58,914 nt of DNA from Eubacteriales bacterium (GTDB lineage: Bacteria > Bacillota > Clostridia > Lachnospirales > Lachnospiraceae): NCBI GenBank assembly GCA_030539395.1, contig JAUNSC010000021.1:1-58914 (forward strand), in the 5' to 3' direction. Of the stretch, positions 34,201 to 41,510 are shown piece after piece (the first letter of the stretch is position 1; each line of letters starts with the position of its first letter). Under the pieces are notes generated by a model that worked only from the letters and a program-made list of their open reading frames with translations, made no database searches and had not been told where the DNA came from. The position numbers and the translations under genes were made by a program.

Positions 34201-35758
34201 ATGCCAGGGCAGTCTGTGCTTCTACCTTTTTCAGCGTCCATTCCTCGAGCTGACCTGCCAGTATCTCCAGATCCGTAATCATCTTAATCTGTTCTATGGC
34301 AGCCTTAAACTCCGGATCTTCGGCAACCATCTCAGCAAATGTTTTATCCAACGTCTCAAGGGCCGCCTTTACTGCCGCATCAACAGCATTTTCTTCCTGA
34401 GCCGTCTGTGTAACCTCCGTCTCCACTGGCACGGCTGCCGATGTCTCTGCCTGAATCTGTACTTCCGGCTCAGGCGCTGCCTCCTGTACCTGCACTTCCG
34501 GCTGCGGCACTGCTTCCTGCACCGGTGCTTCCGATTCGGGCACAGTCTCCTGTCCCTGATCTGACGGTGCCTCTGTTCCCGCAGGCTGTCCTGCTTCTGC
34601 GGATTCATTTCCCTCTTCCGGCTGTTCCAGTTCCACAGACGGATTTCCGTCTGCCGGTGTCACTGTTTCCGCAGGCTGCTCTGCTTCTCCCGGCTGCGGC
34701 GTTTCTGTCAATTGCCCGATTGCATCCAGTACCAGCTGATACTGAGCCTGATAAGCCGCAAGAATTCCTTCAATATATGCAAGATTCGTCGGTGCGTTTT
34801 CCAGCTGGGAAATCCCATCCGAGAGCTGTGCAAGACCTGCCTCCGCCTGAGCTTTCTGTCCCGGCAGTGCGAGAAGCTGCTCTTTTCCGGCCTGTATCTC
34901 CTGCTCTTTAGCATTCAGTTCCTGTTCCGCAGTGCTCAGCTGCGCAAGTCCCGATTCCACCTTTGCAAGATTCTGGTCAATCTGTGCTGCCCCCGTGATC
35001 ATCTGATAATTTCCGGTATTTAGCTTACTGTCCGCCTCAGAAGTCTGATCAATCAACTGATTCTGCCCATTTTCCAGCTGCTGTTTCCCCGATTCCACCT
35101 CATCCTGGGCTTCCTCAAGTTCACTCTCAGCCTCGTCAAATTTCTTTTCTAACGCATCACGTATTTTTCTGTTGGCTTCTTTTATTTTGTCTTCGCGCAG
35201 AGTAACCTGCACCTGTTCTTCGATCGTACCGGATGTGCTGACAGATGCAACTCCCTCTATACTTTCCAGTTCCGGAAGGATTTCATTGTTCACCAGATCC
35301 GTCAGATCACTCTGGTTCATATCTCCGGCTTCCAATGCAGCTACCATTACCGGCAGCATATCAGGATTCAGCTTCATAATGATGGGACTGCCCACAGAAT
35401 CATCCCAATATCCTTCTATCTGATCCAGATTTTCTCTCATTTCAATCGTTACTGCATCCATATTTGCACTTTGAGAAAACTCCAGAATAACCATGGAAAT
35501 ATTTTCACTGGAAACAGAACTTACATTTTCAATATTACTAATAGTGGCCATGGACTGCTCCACCGGTCTCGTGACAATCGTTTCCACTTCTTCCGGGCTG
35601 GCTCCCGGATATGTTGTATAAACGATTGCATAAGGAAGCGTCATATCCGGCAATAAATCTGTCTGCATACTGGTAAATGACACGTATCCAAGAATAATGA
35701 TCAAAACAATACCCACAACTACTGTATACGGGCGCTTGACACTAAAACGCGGCAACAT
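31271..35758 (-). CDS. RND-family efflux permease with large coiled-coil/Pro-rich insertion
   Basis: 1495 residues; ordinary RND exporters have about 1030-1060. Helix 1 is at residues 12-30, and the first porter half runs to about 195. Residues ~200-660 are an insertion: a Gln/Glu/Ala/Leu-rich coiled coil (200-345), a Pro/Glu-rich linker with imperfect repeats such as VQEAVPQPEVQVQEAAPEPE (352-455), and a second coiled coil (460-660). The normal RND fold then resumes, with the AIVLMYFSG..LNIISLSGLALGIGMLVDNSIVVIENI segment in helix 4. The second half ends in LTTILGLLPMAVGMGMGADMVQPMAI. No MFP or outer-membrane partner is nearby. The gene has its own promoter. Proton-driven export of lipids or drugs is the family expectation. 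Confidence 0.9.
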   Translation of the reverse strand: MLPRFSVKRPYTVVVGIVLIIILGYVSFTSMQTDLLPDMTLPYAIVYTTYPGASPEEVETIVTRPVEQSMATISNIENVSSVSSENISMVILEFSQSANMDAVTIEMRENLDQIEGYWDDSVGSPIIMKLNPDMLPVMVAALEAGDMNQSDLTDLVNNEILPELESIEGVASVSTSGTIEEQVQVTLREDKIKEANRKIRDALEKKFDEAESELEEAQDEVESGKQQLENGQNQLIDQTSEADSKLNTGNYQMITGAAQIDQNLAKVESGLAQLSTAEQELNAKEQEIQAGKEQLLALPGQKAQAEAGLAQLSDGISQLENAPTNLAYIEGILAAYQAQYQLVLDAIGQLTETPQPGEAEQPAETVTPADGNPSVELEQPEEGNESAEAGQPAGTEAPSDQGQETVPESEAPVQEAVPQPEVQVQEAAPEPEVQIQAETSAAVPVETEVTQTAQEENAVDAAVKAALETLDKTFAEMVAEDPEFKAAIEQIKMITDLEILAGQLEEWTLKKVEAQTALAYLGVDLSKTGQALINSIDTAKGNLVAQRVQLQGNITQLDQAIEASSGQMATLEAGLEGINKGRTELAAQRTQLETAKAQLDGAKEKISSGQSTVSAAVGELNKAKITTTIEMAVGKVELNSGQKEIDAALEEIEKQKDAAMEQADVTKIITADMIKGILAAQNFSMPAGYVTEDGIDFLVRVGNKLEDTKGIEDLVILDMHMDDLEPVRLSDVADVVILDNSDKVYAKINGNPGVVFSMQKQSGYSTGEVSDKIKKKFAELEEINGNIHIVSLMDQGIYIDLVVDSVIQNMLSGAGLAIIVLLLFLKSIGSTFVIACSIPISIMTAIVLMYFSGITLNIISLSGLALGIGMLVDNSIVVIENIYRMRGEGVSSKKAAVEGAKQVSGAIAASTLTTICVFAPIVFTEGITRQLFVDMGLTIAYSLLASLVIALTLVPMMGAGLLKNSREKKARIFNAIQNAYAKLLGWSLKIKFLVLLLAVGLLVVSAKLAVSKGTAFMPEMESTQVSVTLNMPEGSTLAETGEMSDKVMERIMAIQDVTDVGAMAAGNTMASLMGGNQEASAEQVSIYVLLSEEKTITNDELVKEILTKTEDLGCDLNVETSTMDMSALGGTGISIKIKGRELDKLKEMASEVAEILSGVEGTQNISDGIEEKTLEMRLVVDKDKAMSYQLTTAQVYQFLQQKLADASTATTLSTLSKDYPVLVVSDTDETLTRDKIKKLTITGKDEESKDVEVPIAELVEFQNTEGFSSINREAQTRYVTVTAEIDSDHNIGLVSSDVEDALKDYEVPKGYSLEMAGEDETINEAMGEVLKMLLLAVAFMYLIMVAQFQSLLSPFIVMFTIPLAFTGGFIGLYLTDSPVSVIALIGFVMLSGIIVNNGIVLVDYTNQLRREGMEKKAALVEAGRTRLRPVIMTALTTILGLLPMAVGMGMGADMVQPMAIVTVGGLVYGTLLTLFVVPCIYDILNRKKDMTEEEI

Positions 35759-35824
35759 TTATGTATCCTCCCCTCTTATTCCCCATCATGCCTGCAAATT
35801 GCTGCATATTTTTTGATATCATAC

Positions 35825-35852
35825 ATTATAAACACATCCAAAAATACTTCAA
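35825..35852 (-). promoter_or_regulatory. Promoter of the RND gene
   Basis: Minus-strand TTGAAG at 35847-35852 and TATAAT at 35825-35830 with 16 bases between. It lies between the AEC transporter stop and the RND start, so the RND gene can be transcribed alone. Confidence 0.7.
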
Positions 35853-35883
35853 CAATATACGAAAAAGTTTATAAATATTTAAT

Positions 35884-36807
35884 TTATGCACACAATACGG
35901 CAATCAGCGGTATGGTTACAACCGAAAGAACCGTACTGAAAAAAATCCCTTTTGCTGCAAGCCTGGTGTCTCCGCCGTATTCAATGGAAAGCATTGTACA
36001 GTTGGTAGCTACCGGCATGGCAGCCATAACAATCATTATCCCCACGATCAGGGAAGATGCCATCGGAAGTATCTTAAAAATAACCATCATTGCAAGCGGT
36101 ATTACCGCAAGACGAAATACCGTAAAGATATAAATCCTCCATTCATCAAACAGCTCCTTCACCGGCATGGATGCAATCGTTGCCCCGAGAATCAGCATTG
36201 CCACGGGCGTTGTAAGATTCCCCAGATAACCAAAGGATGTCATCACAACCTGCGGAAGTCTGATCCGCGCAAAAAACATAATGATAGAAACTATTGCGGA
36301 TATGAACGACATGTTTATCAAAAGCTCAGGATTGAACCGAAATTCTCCTTTTCCTGAACTGATAAACAAAATCCCCACGGAATATACAAGTATATTAAAT
36401 ACCACGTTAAAGATGACAGCATATATCATTGCCTCGTCTCCAAAAATAGTTGTTATCACCGGATATCCCATAAATCCCACATTTGCAAACATAGACATAA
36501 ACAGGTATGTTCCCCGCTCCTGCTTTTTTACCCGGATCACATTAACAAACACAAGAGCCAAAAGAAAATACACCAGATAACTGAACAGCGAAATTCCAAA
36601 AACCTGCAGAACTTCCATATTTGATACAATCCCCTGATTTTCCACAAAAGATGTGATAATCTGTGCCGGAAGTGAGATATTAAGCACCATTTTTGTATAC
36701 CGCACCGTGGCTGCATCGTCGATCACCTTTACTTTATACATAATATATCCAATGATCATAATGATAAATAACGATACCATCTGGCTTACAACTGTTAAAA
36801 AATCCAT
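35884..36807 (-). CDS. AEC-family (auxin efflux carrier-like) transporter
   Basis: 307 residues from the ATG at 36805-36807, which follows AGGAAGG; an upstream in-frame start would overlap the helicase gene. About ten membrane helices. The first is SLFIIMIIGYIMYKVKVIDD, with the N-terminal MVLNISLPAQIITSF motif of bacterial AEC proteins (malate or other organic acid carriers). The C-terminal half contains the related LGATIASMPVKELFDEWR and MAAMPVATNCTMLSIEYGGD. Substrate unknown. It begins 19 bases after the helicase gene and is probably cotranscribed with it. Confidence 0.88.
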   Translation of the reverse strand: MDFLTVVSQMVSLFIIMIIGYIMYKVKVIDDAATVRYTKMVLNISLPAQIITSFVENQGIVSNMEVLQVFGISLFSYLVYFLLALVFVNVIRVKKQERGTYLFMSMFANVGFMGYPVITTIFGDEAMIYAVIFNVVFNILVYSVGILFISSGKGEFRFNPELLINMSFISAIVSIIMFFARIRLPQVVMTSFGYLGNLTTPVAMLILGATIASMPVKELFDEWRIYIFTVFRLAVIPLAMMVIFKILPMASSLIVGIMIVMAAMPVATNCTMLSIEYGGDTRLAAKGIFFSTVLSVVTIPLIAVLCA

Positions 36808-36826
36808 ACCTTTTTTCCTTCCTGTT

Positions 36827-39223
36827 CTATTCAAACCTTTTCCAGAACTGTTCTATTTTATTTCCTGCCGACTGCAGGCTGCATACTTCAAAATCTGCCC
36901 ATTCGCGTGGAAAAATACTTCGGTATCCGGCATTGCAAAATCTCTCATCCAGAAGAAGGATCACGCCCTTATCTTCATCCGTACGTATGACACGGCCCGC
37001 AGACTGCATCACCTTATTCATACCCGGATATTGATATGCGTAAGCAAACCCGTCCATATCTTTCCTGTCATAATATTTTTTCAAAATCTCCCGCTCATTA
37101 CATACCTGCGGCAGCCCGGTTCCCACAACCACTGCCCCAATAAGCTGCTCATGCTTTAAATCTATTCCTTCTCCGAAAATGCCGCCCATGACGCAAAAAC
37201 CTATCAGTGAACAATTATCTGCCCGGATATGTGAAAAATGTTCCAGAAATTCTTCTCTTTCCGCTTCCGTCATACGGCTGTTCTGAGAAATTACCTGAAT
37301 CTGCTCAGGTGCCTTCGTCTCAAAGATATCTCTGACTTCCTCCAGCATCTTATAGGACGGAAAAAACACCAGATAATTTCCTCTTTTGGCCTCGACCATC
37401 TTCCATATATAATCTGAAATTTTTTTATATTCCGCCATATTTCGTCTGGTATATCTGCTGCTCACATCATTTCCTACCAGAACCTTTTTCATCTCAGGGG
37501 AAAATGTAGACTGTGCATATACCGCATAATCTGTTTCCTTTCCGGAAAGCAGTTCCATATAATAGCGCACCGGCAGGAGTGTGGCCGAAAAGAACACCGC
37601 TGCACGGCCCCTGTCCAGACACTCTCCGATTTTTCCCGCCGTGTGGATACAAAATAATTTCACCTTGAATCTTCCGTCTGTCTCCTGCTCAGCGTATATC
37701 TCATAACTGTCATCCAGATCTTCATAAATATCCAAAAAATTTCTCACCTGAAAATAGAATTCCAGCACCTTTTTTCTCAGCAGAGCCGTGTCATCTCCTG
37801 CGGGACTTGCATGAAGCCTGTTAAGCGGTCCCTCCCTGTCCTCTAAAAGATTTTCCAACTGGGCGCTCACATTCATAAGTCCGATGATATACGATCCGAT
37901 ATCACGAAACAGTGTGTATCCCTCACACTCTCTCTTCCACTCCAGCATGATACGGTTACATTTCTCCAGGGCTCTTTCCGCTTTCTTACTCACAGGTTTC
38001 AAGAGTCGTTTTATCTCCAGAAAATCTTCCTTATACAGCGATGCGCTGTACATCTCTCTGCCCCGTTCCACAAGGTTGTGTGCCTCGTCAATCAGGAAAA
38101 TATGATCACCCTTTACACCATCCGAAAAAAAACGTTTCAGCTTCGCCTGGGGATCAAACACATAGTTATAATCACAAATTACCGCATCTGTCCAGAGAGA
38201 CAGATCCAGGGACATTTCAAAAGGACATACCTTCCATTTTTCTGCATGAGATAAAACAGTTTCCCGTGTATAATCTCCATGGGGAGTTGCAAGGAGCTCA
38301 AACACTGCATCATTAATTCTGTCGTAATGCCCCCTGGCATAAGGACATTTTTCCGGGTTGCAGTCCGGCTCTTCACAGAAGCAAAGCTTCTCCTTTGCAG
38401 TCAGGGTGATCACTTTATATTGCAGGCCATTCTGTTTTAACAGTGAAAACGCCTCCTGGGCCACCGTTCTGGTTATGGTTTTTGCCGTAAGATAAAATAT
38501 CTTCTCTCCCAGTCCCTGTCCTACCGCCTTTACTGCCGGGAAGACTGTAGAGATCGTTTTTCCCACCCCCGTAGGAGCCTGGATAAACAGCTTCTTTTCC
38601 CGCTCGATTGTCCGGTAAACCGCTCCTGCCAATGCTTTTTGCCCATCTCTGTAGGGATACGGAAAATTCACCTCAGCAATGGATGCCTGCCTGATTCTAC
38701 GCCACTTAATCTGAAAAGAAGCCCATTTCTGATACTGTTTCAAAACTTCAGAGAACCATTCTTGTAATTCCTCCAGTGTGTATTCCTGACGAAAACGGCG
38801 TATCTCTTCGGTATCCAGATTGGCATACGTCATCTGTACCCCGATTTTTTCCAGATTGTTCTGAGAAACATAAATACAGGCATAACATTTAGCCTGTGCC
38901 AGATGTACCGGTACAGGCTCTTCCATTCTGCCGATATCCCGGCAGACACCTTTTATCTCATCAATCCATGTATCCTCTTTTTCCGTAAAAATACCGTCCG
39001 CACGGCCTTCCACCACGACCAGATAGTCCTGGCAGTCTATCTCTTCTTTTAACTGTACTTCCGCACGATACGCTGCTCCCATCTGTCTCTGGATCTTCCG
39101 GTGAAGGCGGCTGCCCATCTGCATTGCCTCTTTATCAGCCATCATCCCCTGCCGGTTGTCAATATCGCCGCTTCTTAAAATAAATTCCACCAGATTGCGG
39201 ACAGAAATTTTAATGATTTCCAC
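36827..39223 (-). CDS. DinG/XPD-like DNA helicase with N-terminal PD-(D/E)XK nuclease
   Basis: 798 residues. It starts at GTG (39221-39223), seven bases after TAGGAG; longer in-frame starts lack a ribosome binding site. The N-terminal RecB/Cas4-like nuclease has RLHRKIQ, VVEGRADGIF and WIDEIKG (about residues 40-92). The helicase follows: Walker A APTGVGKT near 217, Fe-S cysteines CFCEEPDCNPEKC plus a later CPFE, DEAH box and QSAGRVIR motif VI. It is an ATP-dependent 5'-3' helicase/nuclease of repair type. Such fusions are common in Firmicutes. Confidence 0.92.
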   Translation of the reverse strand: MEIIKISVRNLVEFILRSGDIDNRQGMMADKEAMQMGSRLHRKIQRQMGAAYRAEVQLKEEIDCQDYLVVVEGRADGIFTEKEDTWIDEIKGVCRDIGRMEEPVPVHLAQAKCYACIYVSQNNLEKIGVQMTYANLDTEEIRRFRQEYTLEELQEWFSEVLKQYQKWASFQIKWRRIRQASIAEVNFPYPYRDGQKALAGAVYRTIEREKKLFIQAPTGVGKTISTVFPAVKAVGQGLGEKIFYLTAKTITRTVAQEAFSLLKQNGLQYKVITLTAKEKLCFCEEPDCNPEKCPYARGHYDRINDAVFELLATPHGDYTRETVLSHAEKWKVCPFEMSLDLSLWTDAVICDYNYVFDPQAKLKRFFSDGVKGDHIFLIDEAHNLVERGREMYSASLYKEDFLEIKRLLKPVSKKAERALEKCNRIMLEWKRECEGYTLFRDIGSYIIGLMNVSAQLENLLEDREGPLNRLHASPAGDDTALLRKKVLEFYFQVRNFLDIYEDLDDSYEIYAEQETDGRFKVKLFCIHTAGKIGECLDRGRAAVFFSATLLPVRYYMELLSGKETDYAVYAQSTFSPEMKKVLVGNDVSSRYTRRNMAEYKKISDYIWKMVEAKRGNYLVFFPSYKMLEEVRDIFETKAPEQIQVISQNSRMTEAEREEFLEHFSHIRADNCSLIGFCVMGGIFGEGIDLKHEQLIGAVVVGTGLPQVCNEREILKKYYDRKDMDGFAYAYQYPGMNKVMQSAGRVIRTDEDKGVILLLDERFCNAGYRSIFPREWADFEVCSLQSAGNKIEQFWKRFE

Positions 39224-39262
39224 CTGTATACTCCTATGACTTTTCTTGTCTAAAACGTATTT

Positions 39263-39291
39263 ATTATAGCTCAATCCAAAAATAATGTACA
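39263..39291 (-). promoter_or_regulatory. Promoter of the helicase gene
   Basis: Minus-strand TGTACA at 39286-39291 (weak -35) and TATAAT at 39263-39268 with 17 bases between, 40 bases upstream of the GTG start. Confidence 0.55.
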
Positions 39292-39337
39292 CCATTTTGT
39301 ATGCTGCCTCTTTTCAAAATGAAAATTTCTGTATAAA

Positions 39338-39385
39338 ATGATACCAGGAGCAAAGAGGCATGAATTCCATAAAAGCGCGAAATGC
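39338..39385 (+). repeat. Degenerate relative of the 98-bp repeat
   Basis: ATGATACCAGG followed by an AGCAAAGAGGCATGAATTCCA-like stretch (key blocks GCAAAGAGGCATGA and GCGCGAAATGC) matches the minus-strand order of the element at 24.0 kb (ATGATACCAGG, TCAAAAGGTCATGA, TTTTCATGC). When read as protein both give MIPGxKxHxFH. It ends about 58 bases before truA. Similarity is partial and judged by eye. Confidence 0.35.
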
Positions 39386-39442
39386 TCAGAGATCCATTAC
39401 AACATAAGGGATAAAATTATTGACTCAATCAGGAGTATCATT

Positions 39443-40174
39443 ATGAATTACCGCATGAAAATACAATATGACGGCACACGTTACAACGGATGGCAGCGTC
39501 AGCAATCCACTGATATGACAATCCAGGGAAAAATTGAAGATGTACTGTCGAAAATGGTCGAAAAACCTGTAGAAATCCACGGAGCCGGACGTACTGATGC
39601 CGGAGTACATGCCCGAGGACAGGTAGCAAATGTTCACCTTGACACCTCTATGTCCCCGGATGAAATCTGTACTTACCTGAACCGCTGGCTGCCCGATGAT
39701 ATTGGTATCCTTTCCGTGGAAAATGCACCGCAGCGTTTCCACAGCCGGTTAAACGCCGTCTCAAAACGCTATGATTATCGTATCTGCACAAATCCGGCTC
39801 TCCATGTATTTGACCGCAAATATTTGTATCCATTTGCAGAAAAACCGGATCTGAATACCATGAAAAAAGCCGCCGGATATCTGACCGGTGAACATGACTT
39901 TCAGGGATTCTGTGCGCGGAAAATGAAAAAATCTACGGTACGAAAGCTTACCTCTGTCACCTTTCACGAACTGCCCGGTGAATTATGTATTTCATATGAA
40001 GGGAATGGATTTCTTTATTATATGGTGCGGATCATGACGGGAACTCTTCTGGAAATCGGCACCGGAAAGCGTTCCCCTGAAAGTATTTTGACAATTTTCG
40101 ACACCAGAACACGTGAACAGGCCGGTTTTACCGCTCCTGCCCGCGGACTTACACTGATAGATATCCAGTATTAG
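39443..40174 (+). CDS. truA: tRNA pseudouridine(38-40) synthase
   Basis: 243 residues from the ATG at 39443, seven bases after AGGAG; the longer frame upstream is part of the repeat remnant. TruA hallmarks: KIQYDGTRYNGWQRQQS at the N terminus, the catalytic Asp in HGAGRTDAGVHARGQV, FHSRLNAVSKRYDYRI and the C-terminal FLYYMVRIMTGTLLEIG. It modifies uridines 38-40 of the anticodon arm. It is followed at 14 bases by the DUF2284 gene in the same direction. Confidence 0.95.
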   Translation: MNYRMKIQYDGTRYNGWQRQQSTDMTIQGKIEDVLSKMVEKPVEIHGAGRTDAGVHARGQVANVHLDTSMSPDEICTYLNRWLPDDIGILSVENAPQRFHSRLNAVSKRYDYRICTNPALHVFDRKYLYPFAEKPDLNTMKKAAGYLTGEHDFQGFCARKMKKSTVRKLTSVTFHELPGELCISYEGNGFLYYMVRIMTGTLLEIGTGKRSPESILTIFDTRTREQAGFTAPARGLTLIDIQY

Positions 40175-40188
40175 AAAAGGAGATTACC

Positions 40189-40731
40189 ATGGATAACGAA
40201 AAAATGATTATGATTGCTCTGGAAGAAGGTTTTGCAAATGCCGCTGTCATCTCTACCGATGAGCTGGTATTCCGTCCGGAATTCCGCATGTTCTGTGAAG
40301 ATAATGCCTGCGGAAACTATAACCGGAATTACGGCTGTCCTCCGGCATGCGGCTCTGTAAATGAGATGCGGGATCGTGTCCTGAAATATAAGAACGCCAT
40401 TGTATTCCAGTCAATGACGGAGATGGAGGATATTTTCAATTCTGCAGCCACCAAAGTATTAAAAAAGCAGCATACATCACGTACACTGCATGTTCTAAAA
40501 CAATATGAAAAAGAGGGACTGCCGCTGAACGGTCTTTCCATCATGGCAGGTCCGTGTAATTACTGTCCGGAATGTAAATTGATATCCGGCGAGCCATGCT
40601 GTTTTCCGAAAATGAGATTCTCCTGCCTGTCAGCCTATTGCATCGACTCAAATAAGCTTGCAGAAACCTGCGGCATGGAGCTTTCCTGGACAAACAATAT
40701 CGCCTCTTTTTTCAGCATTTACTGTTTTTAA
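40189..40731 (+). CDS. DUF2284 predicted metal-binding protein
   Basis: 180 residues, Cys-rich. It contains FRMFCEDNACGNYNRNYGCPPACG, then MAGPCNYCPECKLISGEPCCFP and SCLSAYCID, in the arrangement of DUF2284 (PF10050), thought to bind metal or an Fe-S cluster. No signal peptide. Function unknown. It has a strong AAAAGGAG ribosome binding site, follows truA closely, and its stop codon overlaps that of the converging DUF554 gene. Confidence 0.88.
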   Translation: MDNEKMIMIALEEGFANAAVISTDELVFRPEFRMFCEDNACGNYNRNYGCPPACGSVNEMRDRVLKYKNAIVFQSMTEMEDIFNSAATKVLKKQHTSRTLHVLKQYEKEGLPLNGLSIMAGPCNYCPECKLISGEPCCFPKMRFSCLSAYCIDSNKLAETCGMELSWTNNIASFFSIYCF

Positions 40732-41408
40732 AAGAAACTCTTTACAACAAAGAAAATGACCGGAACTGCAAGAGCCGGAAGCATATTTAAGCTCTTGCAG
40801 TCTTTTATTTTCAAAATGCCAAGACCTGACGCTGCAATCAATATCCCACCCACGATACAAAGCTCCGCAATCATTGCGTCCGAAAAGAAACTTCCTGACA
40901 AATATTTTGCCACAAGATAAATCATTCCCTGCCAGCAGAATAAAACCGGCGCCGCAAACACCATTCCAATCCCGTATGTAGAAGCAAGCACTGTAGATGT
41001 AACAAAATCAAGTGTGGCATTTGTAAACAAATATGTATGATCTCCATAAAGAGCGCTCATCACCGGGCCAAGGATTGAGAGGGAGCCTATACAGTACAGC
41101 AGGATTCCTGTGGAAAGTCCCTGACCGAGATTTGATTTTGAGTATTTGCCTACAAGTCCCTGAAATTTAGCATCGATATCCAAAACAGAACCAATCAGAC
41201 TTCCAAGTGCCAGGCTCACAATAAACAGTACCGGATACTGGCTTTTCGGCATATTGCTCACCACGGCGTTAATTCCCAGCATAGTTGCCGCCAGTCCCAT
41301 GGCATTATAAAGGGCAGTCTGGTATTTTTCTTTCACACCTTTTCTCAATGTGCTTCCCAGGACACTTCCTGCAATGATTGTTCCTGTATTTACAATTGTT
41401 CCTATCAT
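40728..41408 (-). CDS. DUF554 family membrane protein
   Basis: 226 residues, about seven helices. It begins MIGTIVNTGTIIAGSVLGSTL and contains FIVSLALGSLIGSVLDID and LGQGLSTGILLYCIGSLSILGP, the standard DUF554 (PF04474) features; some members are annotated as putative transporters (YdfK). Function unknown. Transcribed from the promoter at 41475-41503 with a leader hairpin; the stop codon overlaps the DUF2284 stop on the other strand. Confidence 0.9.
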   Translation of the reverse strand: MIGTIVNTGTIIAGSVLGSTLRKGVKEKYQTALYNAMGLAATMLGINAVVSNMPKSQYPVLFIVSLALGSLIGSVLDIDAKFQGLVGKYSKSNLGQGLSTGILLYCIGSLSILGPVMSALYGDHTYLFTNATLDFVTSTVLASTYGIGMVFAAPVLFCWQGMIYLVAKYLSGSFFSDAMIAELCIVGGILIAASGLGILKIKDCKSLNMLPALAVPVIFFVVKSFF

Positions 41409-41437
41409 CTTCTTATACTCTCCTGTTTTTAAATCAG

Positions 41438-41466
41438 GGCATATCTGTCATACAGACAGATACGCC
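41438..41466 (-). other. Hairpin in the DUF554 leader
   Basis: Eleven-bp stem with one G-T pair (arms 41438-41448 and 41456-41466) between the promoter and the DUF554 ATG. It follows the PTS gene stop, so it might also weaken readthrough from the PTS gene. No T-run follows, so it is not a clear terminator. Confidence 0.4.
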
Positions 41467-41474
41467 GCTTATTT

Positions 41475-41503
41475 ATTTTAATAGAAAGAACAGAGATTGA
41501 CAA
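41475..41503 (-). promoter_or_regulatory. Promoter of the DUF554 gene
   Basis: Minus-strand TTGTCA at 41498-41503 and TAAAAT at 41475-41480, 17 bases apart, in the gap just after the PTS gene. Confidence 0.6.
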
Positions 41504-41510
41504 TATCTTT

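Noticed and set aside
41438-41466. Hairpin after the PTS gene as its terminator
   Set aside because: No T-run follows and the DUF554 promoter lies upstream of it, so it is better described as a leader hairpin.
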